DNA from: Streptomyces albus subsp. albus
GTDB taxonomy: Bacteria > Actinomycetota > Actinomycetes > Streptomycetales > Streptomycetaceae
DNA length: 64,000 nucleotides
NCBI RefSeq assembly: GCF_000725885.1
Contig: NZ_JODR01000008.1
Location: forward strand, 248,001 to 312,000
Direction of reading: 5' to 3'
Part shown: piece by piece, positions 1 through 9,877 of the stretch
Layout of the letters: each line of letters begins with the position of its first letter
How positions within the stretch are numbered: position 1 is the first letter of the stretch
Position numbers and translations under genes: made by a program
The notes under the pieces: generated by a model
Database searches by the model: none
What the model was told of the DNA's origin: nothing
The model's input: the letters and a program-made list of their open reading frames with translations, nothing else

Positions 1-22
1 CACCGGGCGAGCATACGGGGGC

Positions 23-256
23 TCAGAGGTGGACGATGGGGCAGGTCAGCGTGCGGGTGATGCCCTCGGCCTGCTGCACTTTGGCGACCACCATGCGGCC
101 GAGGTCGTCCATCGTGTCGGCCTGGGCCCTCAGGATGACGTCGTACGGACCCGTTACATCCTCGGCCTGGATCACGCCGGGGATCTTGGAGACGATCTCC
201 GCGACGGTCGAAGCCTTGCCAACTTCGGTCTGAATCAAGACGTACGCCTGTACCAC
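23..256 (-). CDS. Lrp/AsnC ligand-binding (RAM) domain protein, no DNA-binding domain
   Basis: A 77-residue protein consisting only of the effector-binding half of an Lrp/AsnC regulator. The pattern VVQAYVLIQTEVGKA, then GPYDVILRA, then ITRTLTCPIVHL matches the alpha/beta RAM fold that binds amino acids and forms oligomers. There is no helix-turn-helix. The GTG start is preceded by GGGAGG at a good distance. Stand-alone RAM proteins of this length are common in actinobacteria; they may co-assemble with full-length Lrp proteins or sense small molecules. It is divergent from thiL across about 250 bases. Family assignment is firm; the function is not known. Confidence 0.85.
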   Translation of the reverse strand: MVQAYVLIQTEVGKASTVAEIVSKIPGVIQAEDVTGPYDVILRAQADTMDDLGRMVVAKVQQAEGITRTLTCPIVHL

Positions 257-502
257 GGAACCTCCCGGGGGGTTACGAGGATCATGCGGGGCGGAAGAGG
301 GACGCCACCGTACCGCGTCCCCGTGGCCACCGGGAGGCCGCCGGGCCGTGCTCGTCGCAGCCGGGTGACGCGAGGCGCGGCCACCCGCGTGAAACGGTGT
401 GGCACGGCGCACGGCGGCTGGAACGGCGGACGCACGACGGGCGCGGCCGGCGCACGCGCGTGAGGGACGATGCAAGGGAAAAAGGGAAAAGGGGCAACAG
501 CA

Positions 503-1552
503 ATGCGTGATCTGAACGGCGGCACCGCGCCCGGGCCTTCGCCCTCCGGCGCCGAGGCCCCGCACGACGCGGCACGCGGACGGGCCAAGGGCACCGTGGG
601 GGAGCTGGGCGAGTTCGGGCTGATCCGGGAGCTGACCTCCCGGCTCACCTCCTCCACCGCCGTGCGGATCGGCCCCGGCGACGACGCGGCCGTCGTGACG
701 GCCCCCGACCGGCGGGTCGTGGCCAGCACGGACATCCTGCTGGAGGGACGGCACTTCCGCCGCGACTGGTCCACCGCCTACGACGTGGGACGCAAGGCCG
801 CTGCGCAGAACATGGCCGACATCGCCGCCATGGGCGCCTACCCCACCGCCCTGCTGCTCGGTCTGATCGTCCCCGTCGACCTGCCCGCCACCTGGCCCAC
901 CGAACTGATGGACGGCATCCGTGACGAGGCACAGGTGGCCTCCGCGGCGGTCGTCGGCGGCGACGTGGTGCGCGGCGACAGCGTCGCCGTCTCCATCACC
1001 GCCCTCGGCGACCTGCGCAACAACGAGCCCGTCACCCGCTGTGGAGCCGGCGCCGGCGATGTCGTGGCCGTCACCGGCTGGCTGGGCTGGTCCGCCGCCG
1101 GGCACGCGGTGCTCACCCGCGGCTTCCGCTCGCCCCGCGCCTTCGTCGAGGCCCACCGCCGCCCCGAACCCCCCTACCACGCGGGCCCCGCCGCCGCCGG
1201 GCTCGGCGCCACCGCCATGATCGACGTCAGCGACGGTCTCATCGCCGACCTCGGGCACATCGCGGAGGCCAGCAAGGTACGCATCGACATCCGCTCCGCC
1301 GACCTCGACGTCCCCGCCCAGATGTCCGACATCGGCCAGGCCGTCGGCATCGACCCGCTCCAGTGGGTCCTGACCGGCGGCGAGGACCACGCCATCGTCG
1401 CCACCTTCCCCCGCGACCAGAAACTCCCCGCGCGCTGGCGGGTCATCGGCGAAGTCCTCGCCCCCTCCGCGCTGCCGCACGTGACCGTGGACGGCGCGCC
1501 CTGGACCAAGGCGGGAGGCTGGGACCACTTCTCCACCGAGCCGGAGCACTGA
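503..1552 (+). CDS. thiL: Thiamine-monophosphate kinase
   Basis: Phosphorylates thiamine monophosphate to the active cofactor thiamine diphosphate using ATP, the last step of thiamine synthesis in bacteria. The PurM/ThiL-like fold is shown by GPGDDAAVV near residue 58 (Mg-phosphate binding), [20 protein letters not shown] and the DVSDGL motif. The length of 349 aa is slightly above the usual 320 because of an N-terminal tail. An in-frame ATG at 470 would add 11 residues; I prefer 503 because AAAGGGG sits about 8 bases upstream. thiD follows after 14 bases, so the two kinases are probably co-transcribed. Confidence 0.93.
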   Translation: MRDLNGGTAPGPSPSGAEAPHDAARGRAKGTVGELGEFGLIRELTSRLTSSTAVRIGPGDDAAVVTAPDRRVVASTDILLEGRHFRRDWSTAYDVGRKAAAQNMADIAAMGAYPTALLLGLIVPVDLPATWPTELMDGIRDEAQVASAAVVGGDVVRGDSVAVSITALGDLRNNEPVTRCGAGAGDVVAVTGWLGWSAAGHAVLTRGFRSPRAFVEAHRRPEPPYHAGPAAAGLGATAMIDVSDGLIADLGHIAEASKVRIDIRSADLDVPAQMSDIGQAVGIDPLQWVLTGGEDHAIVATFPRDQKLPARWRVIGEVLAPSALPHVTVDGAPWTKAGGWDHFSTEPEH

Positions 1553-1566
1553 GTACCGTCGTCGCC

Positions 1567-2382
<816 letters not shown>

Positions 2383-2474
2383 GGGCCCGCAGCCGAGGGG
2401 GAGCGGACCGGTCACGTACGGCTAGGGCGCACGCGCCCGCGACGGGACGGGCCGGCCTGGTGGCGGGCACGCGA

Positions 2475-2509
2475 AAGAACCGGCCCGCCACAAGGGCGGG
2501 CCGGTTCTT
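2475..2509. terminator. Bidirectional terminator between thiD and rpmB
   Basis: A perfect 15-bp inverted repeat (2475-2489 with 2495-2509) with a 5-base loop lies between convergent genes. The outer arms are A/T (AAGAACC and GGTTCTT), so a short U-run would be made from either strand. Confidence 0.85.
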
Positions 2510-2555
2510 CGTCCGGCTCTCGGCGTGAGGCCGCGCTGCGGTTACGTCAGTGACG

Positions 2556-2741
2556 TCAGCGCGAGACCTTGCCGGCCTTGATGCACGAGGTGCAGGCGTT
2601 GAGGCGCTTCGGCGTCCCGCCGACCACGGCACGCACGCGCTGGATGTTCGGGTTCCAGCGACGGCGGGTGCGGCGGTGCGAGTGGGAGATGTTGTTGCCG
2701 AACTCCGGCCCCTTGCCGCAGACGTCGCAGTTCGCAGCCAC
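2556..2741 (-). CDS. rpmB: 50S ribosomal protein L28 (zinc-binding C+ form)
   Basis: 61-residue L28. It has two CxxC pairs, CDVC at residues 5-8 and CTSC at 50-53, the zinc-binding C+ version of L28. The core GNNISHSHRRTRRRWNPN is characteristic. Start GTG with GGAGTG five bases upstream. Streptomycetes often carry a second, zinc-free L28 under Zur control elsewhere; this copy would be the zinc-replete form. The gene is alone on the reverse strand between thiD and the DhaL gene. Confidence 0.95.
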   Translation of the reverse strand: MAANCDVCGKGPEFGNNISHSHRRTRRRWNPNIQRVRAVVGGTPKRLNACTSCIKAGKVSR

Positions 2742-3023
2742 GGGTCACTCCAAAGACTTCAGATGCACGTACGGTGAATCCCGGCGACCCGGGACCAACT
2801 CGGGACCGGCCGCGCCAGGGAGAACGTCGCCGACCGGAGCAAACCGTCCGGATCAGGCAACCGGGGAAGCATACAACGACCGGCATCGAACAGGGAAACC
2901 AGGGCGGCCCTCCCCGCCCCCGACCTGGGATCTTCGCGCGGGCCGCACTAGCCTTCCCGCAACGCCGCCGCCCGGTCCCGCCCACCGCGGACCGGTACGC
3001 CGCTCCCCGAGGAGGTCCATCCC

Positions 3024-4796
3024 GTGCCGCACCCGCTCGACGCCGCCGCGGTACGCCGGTGGTGCACCCTGGGCAGCCGGTCACTGCGCGCCCACTGTGC
3101 GCGCATGGATGCCATCAACGTCTTCCCCGTCCCGGACGGCGACACCGGCACCAATCTGTGCCTGACCTTCGAGGCGGCGGCCGAGGCCGTGCCCGGCCCG
3201 GTGAGCGGCCCCGGCGCGGCCGACGTCACGGCGGGCGCGGCCCTGCGGACCATGGCACGCGCCGCACTGCTGGAAGCCCGCGGCAACTCCGGCACCATCC
3301 TCGCCGAGTACCTGCGCGGCATGGCCCACGGTCTGAGCACCCCCGCGCCCGGCCACACGCCCGGAACGGCTCCCGGCTCCGGATCGGCTCCCGGCTCCGC
3401 CGCCGCGCTGGCCGCGGCGCTGCGGGGCGGAGCCCGTGCCGCGTACGACGCTGTCGCGCACCCCGTCGAGGGCACCATGCTGACGGTCGCCGCCGCGGCG
3501 GCCGACGCCGCCGGGCGCGGTGACGACCCGGCCGCCGCCGCGCGCCGCGCCCTGGCCGCCACCCCCGGGCAACTCGGGGCGCTGGCCCGCGCCGAAGTGG
3601 TGGACGCGGGAGCCCTCGGCCTCACCGTGCTGCTGGGCGCGCTGTGGACGGCGCTGGGGGAGGACGCACCGCAGGAGCCGGTGCCCTCCGACGCGACGGA
3701 ACCCGGGCGGGAACAGGAACCGGGGGCCCGGACACCGGCGGCCCCGGAACCGGTCCTCCCCGGTCCTGGCGCCGGAGCAGGGGAGGACGTTCCCGGCTCC
3801 GGCCACGCAGGCGGGTCCGCATCCGGCTCCGGTCCCGAGTTCGAGGTGATGTACCTCCTCGAAGCCGAAGGGGCCGACGCCACAGACGGGGCCGGCGGTG
3901 CCGAGGGCCCCGGCGCCGCCGACCGGATCGCCGCACTGCGCGCACGGCTCGACCCGCTCGGTGACTCCCTCGTCATCGGCGGCGGCGACGGCCTGTGGAG
4001 CGTCCACGTCCACGTCCACGACGCCGGTGCCGCCGTGGAGGCGGGCCTCGCGGCAGGGCGCCCGCACCGCATCCGCATCGCCCACCTGCCCTCGGCACAG
4101 GAGGGCCCGGCCGCGTGCGGGGCCGCGCCGCCGCCCGCTCCGGGGCGTGCCGTGGTCGCCGTCGTACCCGGCGCGGGCCTCGCGGGGCTGTGCCGGGAAG
4201 CCGGCGCGGCCACCCTGTCCGCCGACGCCGCGGCCGACAGGGACGCGCTGCTCGCCGCGGTGCGCGCCACCGGGGCGAGCGAAGTGGCGCTGCTGCCCAA
4301 CGCGACGGAACTGCACCCGGTGGCGGCCCGGGCGGCCGACGCGGCCCGCACGGAGGGCATCCGGTGCGCCGTCATCCCCACCCGGGCGGCCGTTCAAGGG
4401 CTGGCCGCGCTCGCCGTGCACCAGCCGGACCGCCGTTTCGACGAGGACGTGGTGACCATGACGTCCGCGGCCGGGGCCACCCGCTACGGCGAGGTCACCC
4501 TCGCCGCCCGGCAGGCGTGGACGAGCGCGGGGGTCTGCCAGGCCGGGGACGTGCTCGGCCTCGTCGAGGGCGACGTCGCGCTGATCGGCGACGACATCCT
4601 CCAGGCCGCCAAGGACGTGCTGGGCCGCATGCTGGCACCCGGGGGAGAACTGGTCACTCTCGTCCTCGGCGAGGAGGCACCCGACGGGCTCGCCGCGGAG
4701 CTGGAGAAGCACGTGAAAGCCGCGCACCTGGCGGTGGACACCCTCGTCTACACGGGCCGGCAGCACGACGCGCCGCTGCTGATCGGCGTCGAGTAG
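3024..4796 (+). CDS. DhaL/DAK domain protein, FakA (fatty acid kinase) type
   Basis: 590 aa. The N terminus is a DhaL ATP-binding domain with INVFPVPDGDTGTN near residue 32 (metal-nucleotide binding aspartates) and GNSGTILAEYLRG near residue 91. The C-terminal half resembles the FakA/YloV region, with the pattern DDVVTMTSAAGATRYGEVT. In Firmicutes FakA phosphorylates fatty acids presented by DegV-family FakB proteins; no FakB is seen nearby. Two low-complexity Pro/Gly/Ser-rich inserts (about residues 108-130 and 215-275) are not part of the family core. It lies just upstream of recG, a conserved order. The substrate here is unproven. Confidence 0.82.
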   Translation: MPHPLDAAAVRRWCTLGSRSLRAHCARMDAINVFPVPDGDTGTNLCLTFEAAAEAVPGPVSGPGAADVTAGAALRTMARAALLEARGNSGTILAEYLRGMAHGLSTPAPGHTPGTAPGSGSAPGSAAALAAALRGGARAAYDAVAHPVEGTMLTVAAAAADAAGRGDDPAAAARRALAATPGQLGALARAEVVDAGALGLTVLLGALWTALGEDAPQEPVPSDATEPGREQEPGARTPAAPEPVLPGPGAGAGEDVPGSGHAGGSASGSGPEFEVMYLLEAEGADATDGAGGAEGPGAADRIAALRARLDPLGDSLVIGGGDGLWSVHVHVHDAGAAVEAGLAAGRPHRIRIAHLPSAQEGPAACGAAPPPAPGRAVVAVVPGAGLAGLCREAGAATLSADAAADRDALLAAVRATGASEVALLPNATELHPVAARAADAARTEGIRCAVIPTRAAVQGLAALAVHQPDRRFDEDVVTMTSAAGATRYGEVTLAARQAWTSAGVCQAGDVLGLVEGDVALIGDDILQAAKDVLGRMLAPGGELVTLVLGEEAPDGLAAELEKHVKAAHLAVDTLVYTGRQHDAPLLIGVE

Positions 4797-4903
4797 CCGG
4801 CCGCCGTCCACGCGGGGCCAGGAGCGGCCGGCGGCCGTCGCGGCGCGCCGCCGTTCCCGCGAGTGACAACGGCGCTGTCACACCCGTCCGGCAGGATGGG
4901 ACC

Positions 4904-7174
4904 GTGCCCTCGACAGACTCGACAGCATCGACGCGTAGCGAACCCCTCCAGGAGCCGCTGAAGGCGCTGCTCGGCGGCAACACCGCCAAGGCCATGGCCG
5001 AACACCTCGGCCTGCACACGGTCGGCGACCTGCTGCACCACTACCCGCGCCGGTACGCGGAGCGCGGCGAGCTGACCAGGCTGGCCGAACTGCCGCTGGA
5101 CGAGCACGTCACCGTCGTCGCCCGCGTCCACGACGCCCGCGTGCACAAGTTCAACCACGGCAGGGGCCAGCGCCTGGAGGTGACGCTCACCGACGGCAGC
5201 GGACGCCTCCAGCTCGTCTTCTTCGGCCGCTCCGTCCACTACCACCAGCGGCAGCTGCTGCCCGGCAAACGCGGCATGTTCGCGGGCAAGGTCGGCGTCT
5301 TCAACCGGAAACTCCAGCTGTCCCACCCGGACTACAAACTCCTGGACGAGGACAGCGACGCGGAGACGGTCGAGCGGTTCGCGGGCGCGCTGCTCCCGCT
5401 CTACCCGGCGTGCAAACAGCTCTCCTCGTGGAACATCGAGCAGTCCGTCGCCACCCTGCTCGGCGCCCTGGAGGCCACCGGCTGGCGCGGACTGGCCGAC
5501 CCGCTGCCCGAGCGGCTGCGCGAGCAGCGCGGACTCATCGCCCTGCCCGAGGCGTTCGAGAAGATCCACCGCCCCCGCAGCAAGGCGGACATCGCCGAGG
5601 CCCGCGCACGGCTCAAGTGGGACGAGGCTTTCGTCCTGCAGACCGCCCTCGCCCGGCGCCGCGCCAAGGAGACGGAACTGCCCGCCGTGCCGCGCCGACC
5701 CCGTCCCGGCGGGCTGCTGGAAGCGTTCGACGAGCGGCTGCCGTTCACCCTCACCGAAGGCCAGCGCCAGGTCAGCGGCGAGATCTTCGCCGATCTGGCC
5801 ACCGAACACCCCATGCACCGGCTGCTCCAGGGCGAGGTCGGCTCCGGCAAGACGATGGTGGCGCTGCGCGCCATGCTCGCCACCGTCGACGCGGGCGGCC
5901 AGGCCGCCATGCTCGCCCCCACGGAGGTGCTCGCCCAGCAGCACCACCGTTCCATCACGGAGATGATGGGCGAACTGGCCGAGGGCGGCATGCTCGGCGG
6001 TGCCGAACAGGGCACCAAAGTGGTGCTGCTCACCGGCTCCATGGGGGCCGCCGCCCGCCGCCGGGCCCTGCTGGACCTGGCCACCGGTGAGGCGGGCATC
6101 GTGGTGGGCACCCACGCGCTGATCGAGGACAAGGTGACCTTCCACGACCTGGGCCTGGTCGTGGTGGACGAGCAGCACCGCTTCGGCGTCGAACAGCGCG
6201 ACGCCCTCCGCTCCAAGGGCAAGCAGCCGCCGCATCTGCTGGTGATGACGGCCACCCCCATCCCGCGGACCGTCGCCATGACCGTCTTCGGCGATCTGGA
6301 GACCTCCGTCCTCGACCAGCTCCCGGCCGGCCGCTCGCCCATCGCCACCCACGTCGTGCCCGCCAAGGACAAGCCGCACTTCCTGGCCCGGGCCTGGGAG
6401 CGGGTGCGGGAGGAGGCCGAGGCCGGGCACCAGGCGTACGTCGTCTGCCCCCGCATCGGCGACGAGGAGGAGGGGCAGCAGCCGGCGAAGAGGAGCCGGG
6501 CTGCCGAGGAGCCCCTGCCCCAGGGCGGCGAGGACGGCGGCGCCGACGCGGAGGAGAAGCGTCCGCCGCTGGCCGTGCTCGACGTGGCCGCGCAGCTCGC
6601 CGCCGGTCCGCTGGCCGGTCTGCGGGTGGAGCCGCTGCACGGGCGGATGGCGCCCGAGGCCAAGGACGAGGTGATGCGGCGGTTCGCCGCGGGCGAGGTG
6701 GACGTGCTGGTGGCCACCACCGTCATCGAGGTCGGCGTCAACGTGCCCAACGCCACCGGCATGGTCATCATGGACGCCGACCGTTTCGGCGTCTCCCAGC
6801 TCCACCAGCTGCGCGGGCGCGTCGGCCGCGGTTCGGCGCCGGGGCTGTGCCTGCTGGTGACGGACATGCCGCCGCAGAGCCCCGCCCGGGGCCGGCTGGA
6901 GGCCGTCGCCGCCACCCTCGACGGCTTCGAGCTGTCCCGGATCGACCTCGAACAGCGCCGTGAGGGCGATGTGCTGGGCCAGGCCCAGTCGGGGGTCCGC
7001 TCCTCGCTGCGGATGCTCGCCGTCATCGAGGACGAGGAGATCATCGCCGAGGCCCGGGACGAGGCCACCGCCCTGGTCGCCGCCGACCCGGAGCTGACCG
7101 GCCATCCGGAACTGCGCACCGCACTGGACGCCCTGCTGGACGCGGGGCGCGAGGAGTACCTGGACAAGGGCTGA
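4904..7174 (+). CDS. recG: ATP-dependent DNA helicase RecG
   Basis: Superfamily 2 helicase that remodels stalled replication forks and Holliday junctions. 756 aa. An N-terminal wedge (OB-fold) domain covers about residues 50-200; then Walker A GEVGSGKT, DEQH box VVVDEQHRFG, TATPIPRT (motif III) and the C-terminal helicase motifs TTVIEVGVNVPNA and QLRGRVGRG, followed by the RecG tail. The GTG start has AGGA about 8 bases upstream. A charged insert (about residues 520-552) separates motifs in the second helicase lobe, as in other actinobacterial RecG proteins. Confidence 0.95.
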   Translation: MPSTDSTASTRSEPLQEPLKALLGGNTAKAMAEHLGLHTVGDLLHHYPRRYAERGELTRLAELPLDEHVTVVARVHDARVHKFNHGRGQRLEVTLTDGSGRLQLVFFGRSVHYHQRQLLPGKRGMFAGKVGVFNRKLQLSHPDYKLLDEDSDAETVERFAGALLPLYPACKQLSSWNIEQSVATLLGALEATGWRGLADPLPERLREQRGLIALPEAFEKIHRPRSKADIAEARARLKWDEAFVLQTALARRRAKETELPAVPRRPRPGGLLEAFDERLPFTLTEGQRQVSGEIFADLATEHPMHRLLQGEVGSGKTMVALRAMLATVDAGGQAAMLAPTEVLAQQHHRSITEMMGELAEGGMLGGAEQGTKVVLLTGSMGAAARRRALLDLATGEAGIVVGTHALIEDKVTFHDLGLVVVDEQHRFGVEQRDALRSKGKQPPHLLVMTATPIPRTVAMTVFGDLETSVLDQLPAGRSPIATHVVPAKDKPHFLARAWERVREEAEAGHQAYVVCPRIGDEEEGQQPAKRSRAAEEPLPQGGEDGGADAEEKRPPLAVLDVAAQLAAGPLAGLRVEPLHGRMAPEAKDEVMRRFAAGEVDVLVATTVIEVGVNVPNATGMVIMDADRFGVSQLHQLRGRVGRGSAPGLCLLVTDMPPQSPARGRLEAVAATLDGFELSRIDLEQRREGDVLGQAQSGVRSSLRMLAVIEDEEIIAEARDEATALVAADPELTGHPELRTALDALLDAGREEYLDKG

Positions 7175-7388
7175 GCGGCCGGCCCCGGGCGGCTGGCCGT
7201 GCCGTCCGGGGCACTGGCCGCGCCCTGCGAGCCCGCCCGGTTGCGCCGCTCCCACGCGCCTTGCGAGCCCGCCGATTGGCCCCGCTCCCGCCGGCGCGGC
7301 GCCGGTGCCCGCGGGTTCCGCCCTCCCGCCGGCCGCGGCCCCCGTGGGATCCTGGGGCCAGCACCCTCCACCCCGCAAAGGACCCAGA

Positions 7389-7985
7389 ATGACCCGCGTC
7401 ATCGCCGGAGCGGCCGGCGGCCGGCGGCTGGCCGTGCCGCCCGGCACCGGTACCCGCCCCACTTCGGACCGGGCCCGCGAGGGCCTCTTCTCCAGCTGGG
7501 AGGCCCAGCTCGGCGGGGCCGCCGCCTGGCGGGGGCTGCGGGTGCTGGACCTGTACGCGGGCTCCGGCGCGGTCGGCCTGGAGGCGCTGTCGCGGGGCGC
7601 CGCGCACGTCCTGCTGGTGGAGACGGACGCCCGTGCCCTGCGCACGATCCGGGAGAACGTCCGCGCCGTCGGCCTGCCGGGTGCGCAGGTGCGTCCCGGC
7701 AAGGCGGCCCAGACCGTCGCGGGGGAGCCGCCGGAGCACCCCTACGACGTGGTGTTCCTCGATCCGCCGTACGCGGTCCCCGACGAGGAACTCGGGGAGA
7801 TACTGCTCACACTCCGTGCCGGGCACTGGCTGGCGCAGGACGCGCTGGTCACCGTGGAGCGCAGCACCAGGGGCGGTGATTTCCGCTGGCCGGAGGGTTT
7901 CGAGGGGCTGCGGTCCCGTCGTTACGGCGAGGGAACGCTTTGGTACGGTCGCGCCGCCGCGCGGGAAGTTACCCCCGCGTCATGA
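7389..7985 (+). CDS. rsmD: 16S rRNA (guanine966-N2)-methyltransferase
   Basis: SAM-dependent methyltransferase acting on 16S rRNA G966. 198 aa. Motif I is [19 protein letters not shown], followed by VETDARAL, and the catalytic motif IV is [11 protein letters not shown]. The N-terminal [17 protein letters not shown] matches the RNA-contact segment of RsmD. The start has AAAGGA at the right distance. The downstream coaD is in the same direction and about 50 bases away, the usual rsmD-coaD pairing. Confidence 0.93.
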   Translation: MTRVIAGAAGGRRLAVPPGTGTRPTSDRAREGLFSSWEAQLGGAAAWRGLRVLDLYAGSGAVGLEALSRGAAHVLLVETDARALRTIRENVRAVGLPGAQVRPGKAAQTVAGEPPEHPYDVVFLDPPYAVPDEELGEILLTLRAGHWLAQDALVTVERSTRGGDFRWPEGFEGLRSRRYGEGTLWYGRAAAREVTPAS

Positions 7986-8038
7986 CGTCACCCGAGGCGG
8001 AGCCTGGACCCCGCCGTGAGGAGAGCGAGGAAGTGCCC

Positions 8039-8518
8039 GTGCGCCGCGCCGTCTGTCCGGGGTCCTTCGACCCGATCACCAATGGCCACCTCGACATCAT
8101 CGACCGCGCCTCCCGCCTGTACGACACCGTCTATGTCGCCGTCATGATCAACAAGTCGAAGAAAGGACTCTTCACGGTCGACGAGCGCATCGACCTGATC
8201 CGCCAGGTCACCGAGGATCTCGGCAACGTCCGGGTGGAGGCGTTCCACGGGCTGCTGGTGGACTTCTGCAAGGACCGCGAGATCCCCGCCATCGTCAAGG
8301 GGCTGCGCGCCGTCAGCGACTTCGACTACGAGCTCCAGATGGCCCAGATGAACAACGGCCTCTCCGGCGTCGAGACCCTCTTCGTGCCCACCAACCCCAC
8401 CTACAGCTTCCTGTCCTCCAGCCTCGTCAAGGAGGTCGCCGCCTGGGGCGGCGACGTCTCCCACCTGGTGCCCGAGACGGTCAACCGGGCGCTGGCCGAA
8501 CGGCTGAGCAAGCCGTGA
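8039..8518 (+). CDS. coaD: Phosphopantetheine adenylyltransferase
   Basis: Transfers AMP from ATP to 4'-phosphopantetheine, the penultimate step of coenzyme A synthesis. 159 aa, the same length as the E. coli enzyme. The nucleotidyltransferase signature [15 protein letters not shown] is at residues 7-21, and [16 protein letters not shown] near residue 120 is the C-terminal substrate loop. The GTG at 8039 is chosen because AGGA lies 7 bases before it; an ATG at 7982 in the same frame would add a poorly conserved tail overlapping rsmD. Confidence 0.94.
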   Translation: MRRAVCPGSFDPITNGHLDIIDRASRLYDTVYVAVMINKSKKGLFTVDERIDLIRQVTEDLGNVRVEAFHGLLVDFCKDREIPAIVKGLRAVSDFDYELQMAQMNNGLSGVETLFVPTNPTYSFLSSSLVKEVAAWGGDVSHLVPETVNRALAERLSKP

Positions 8519-8587
8519 CCTGCTCCGTCGGGCGGGGTTGCGGGAAGGGCTGACCAGTCCGCGTCCACGGGCCGTACAGTCACCCTC

Positions 8588-9739
8588 GTGGACGTACAGC
8601 AGAAACTCGACGAGATCGTGGCGACCGTCGGCGGCGCGCGCTCGATGCCCATGTCCGCCTCCTGCGTGGTCAACCGCGCCGAACTCCTCGCCATGCTCGA
8701 CGAAGTGCGCCAGGCGCTGCCCGGCTCGCTCGCCGAGGCCCGCGAGGTCCTGGGAGGCCGCGAGCAGGTGGTGGCCGAGGCCCACCAGGAGGCGCAGCGC
8801 ATCATCGAGGCGGCGCAGGCCGAGCGGGCCTCACTCGTGTCGGGCACCGAAGTGGCCCGCCACGCCCAGCAGGAGGCCGACCGGATCCTCGCCGAGGCAC
8901 GCGCGGAGGCCGAGTCGATCCGTGCCGAGGCCGACGACTACGTCGACAGCAAGCTGGCCAACTTCGAAGTGGTGCTCTCCAAGACCATCGGATCGGTCGA
9001 GCGGGGCCGCGAGAAGCTGCTGGGCAGCGGGCCCGGCGCCGAGGAGTGGAGCGAGGAGTACGCGGCCGACGCCCCCGAGCGCACCTCCGACCCGGGGGAG
9101 CTCCAGCGCCGCGCCGACAGCTATGTGGAGGCCCGGCTGGGCTCGGTCTCCGCGGTGCTGGCCAAGACGCTGGAGGCCGTCGGCCGGGGCCGCCTCAAGC
9201 TGCGCGGACACCAGCCCATCGACGAGCTGGCGGCCCACCTCGCGGCGCAGGACGGGGCCGGGAGTGCCGGGCAGTTCGCGGTCCACACCAGTGACGCCGA
9301 CTATCTCGCGGGTCTCGCCCAGTCCGATGAGCAGGCCGCGCCGTCCGGGCACGACGGCACGACGCCGCAGATCCCTTCCCAGCCGCCGTCCCAGCCGCCC
9401 CACCCGCCTGCCCAGCCCCCGCACGTCCCGCCGCAGCCGCAGGCCGTGCCGGGCGCCGCGGACCCGTACTACGGCGGGCAGCAGCCCCAGCCGGTCTACG
9501 AGGGCGGCCCGCAGACCGACCCGTACGGCGGCTACGCCCAGCAGGAGGCGTACTACCCGCAGCAGCACGACCCCTACGGCTACGGTCAGCAGCCAGACCC
9601 GTACGCGGGGTACGGCGCCCCGCAGCAGCCCGCCTACCAGCAGCAGGGGCAGCTGGAGGAGACCAGCCTGTTCGACACGAGCATGATCGACATCGAGCAG
9701 GTCAGGGCGTACGAGCAGCGGCACGGCCAGGGCGGCTGA
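8588..9739 (+). CDS. DivIVA/SepIVA-like coiled-coil septation protein
   Basis: 383 aa, GTG start. Residues about 25-150 are a long heptad-like coiled coil (REQVVAEAHQEAQRIIEAAQ, ADRILAEARAEAESIRAE), followed by two related segments, SKLANFEVVLSKTIGSVERG and ARLGSVSAVLAKTLEAVGRG, that look like an internal duplication. The last 130 residues are rich in Pro, Gln, Tyr and Gly and probably disordered. The position between coaD and DUF177-rpmF-rnc-mutM matches that of mycobacterial SepIVA, a septum factor; naming it SepIVA-like rests on this context and the coiled coil, so it is inference. The ATP-synthase-b resemblance often given by automatic annotation is due to the coiled coil. Confidence 0.7.
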   Translation: MDVQQKLDEIVATVGGARSMPMSASCVVNRAELLAMLDEVRQALPGSLAEAREVLGGREQVVAEAHQEAQRIIEAAQAERASLVSGTEVARHAQQEADRILAEARAEAESIRAEADDYVDSKLANFEVVLSKTIGSVERGREKLLGSGPGAEEWSEEYAADAPERTSDPGELQRRADSYVEARLGSVSAVLAKTLEAVGRGRLKLRGHQPIDELAAHLAAQDGAGSAGQFAVHTSDADYLAGLAQSDEQAAPSGHDGTTPQIPSQPPSQPPHPPAQPPHVPPQPQAVPGAADPYYGGQQPQPVYEGGPQTDPYGGYAQQEAYYPQQHDPYGYGQQPDPYAGYGAPQQPAYQQQGQLEETSLFDTSMIDIEQVRAYEQRHGQGG

Positions 9740-9758
9740 CCAGGCGCCGGGTACGCCG

Positions 9759-9784
9759 GGCCGCCGGGTGCGCACCCGGCGGCC
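9759..9784 (+). terminator. Palindromic hairpin after the SepIVA-like gene
   Basis: A perfect 26-base palindrome (two 13-base arms, GGCCGCCGGGTGC and its complement) begins 19 bases after the stop codon and ends just before the likely DUF177 promoter. There is no U-run, as is usual for Streptomyces terminators. Confidence 0.6.
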
Positions 9785-9789
9785 TCGGA

Positions 9790-9819
9790 TTGGGTCCTGG
9801 GGGAGCGGTCAAGTATTCT
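9790..9819 (+). promoter_or_regulatory. Likely sigma-70 (HrdB) promoter for DUF177-rpmF-rnc
   Basis: TTGGGT at 9790-9795 and TATTCT at 9814-9819 are separated by 18 bases. The box follows directly after a terminator hairpin and precedes a translation-related operon. Predicted from sequence only. Confidence 0.45.
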
Positions 9820-9877
9820 GTCTCTTCGGTCGCGAGTACCGTGCGGCCCGACCCCCACCCGTAGAAAGCAGGAAGCC

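Noticed and set aside
23..1549. Long reverse-strand open frame across thiL
   Set aside because: Only its last 77 codons are a real gene; the rest is antisense to thiL, Gly/Val/Asp-rich, and reflects the lack of stop codons in high-GC DNA.
4748..7702. A 984-codon reverse-strand open frame antisense to recG and rsmD
   Set aside because: Composition follows the recG codon structure, no family motif, and the forward-strand gene is unmistakable.
8600..9000. ATP synthase subunit b similarity of the coiled-coil protein
   Set aside because: No membrane segment and no ATP synthase genes nearby; similarity is the generic Ala/Glu/Arg coiled coil.
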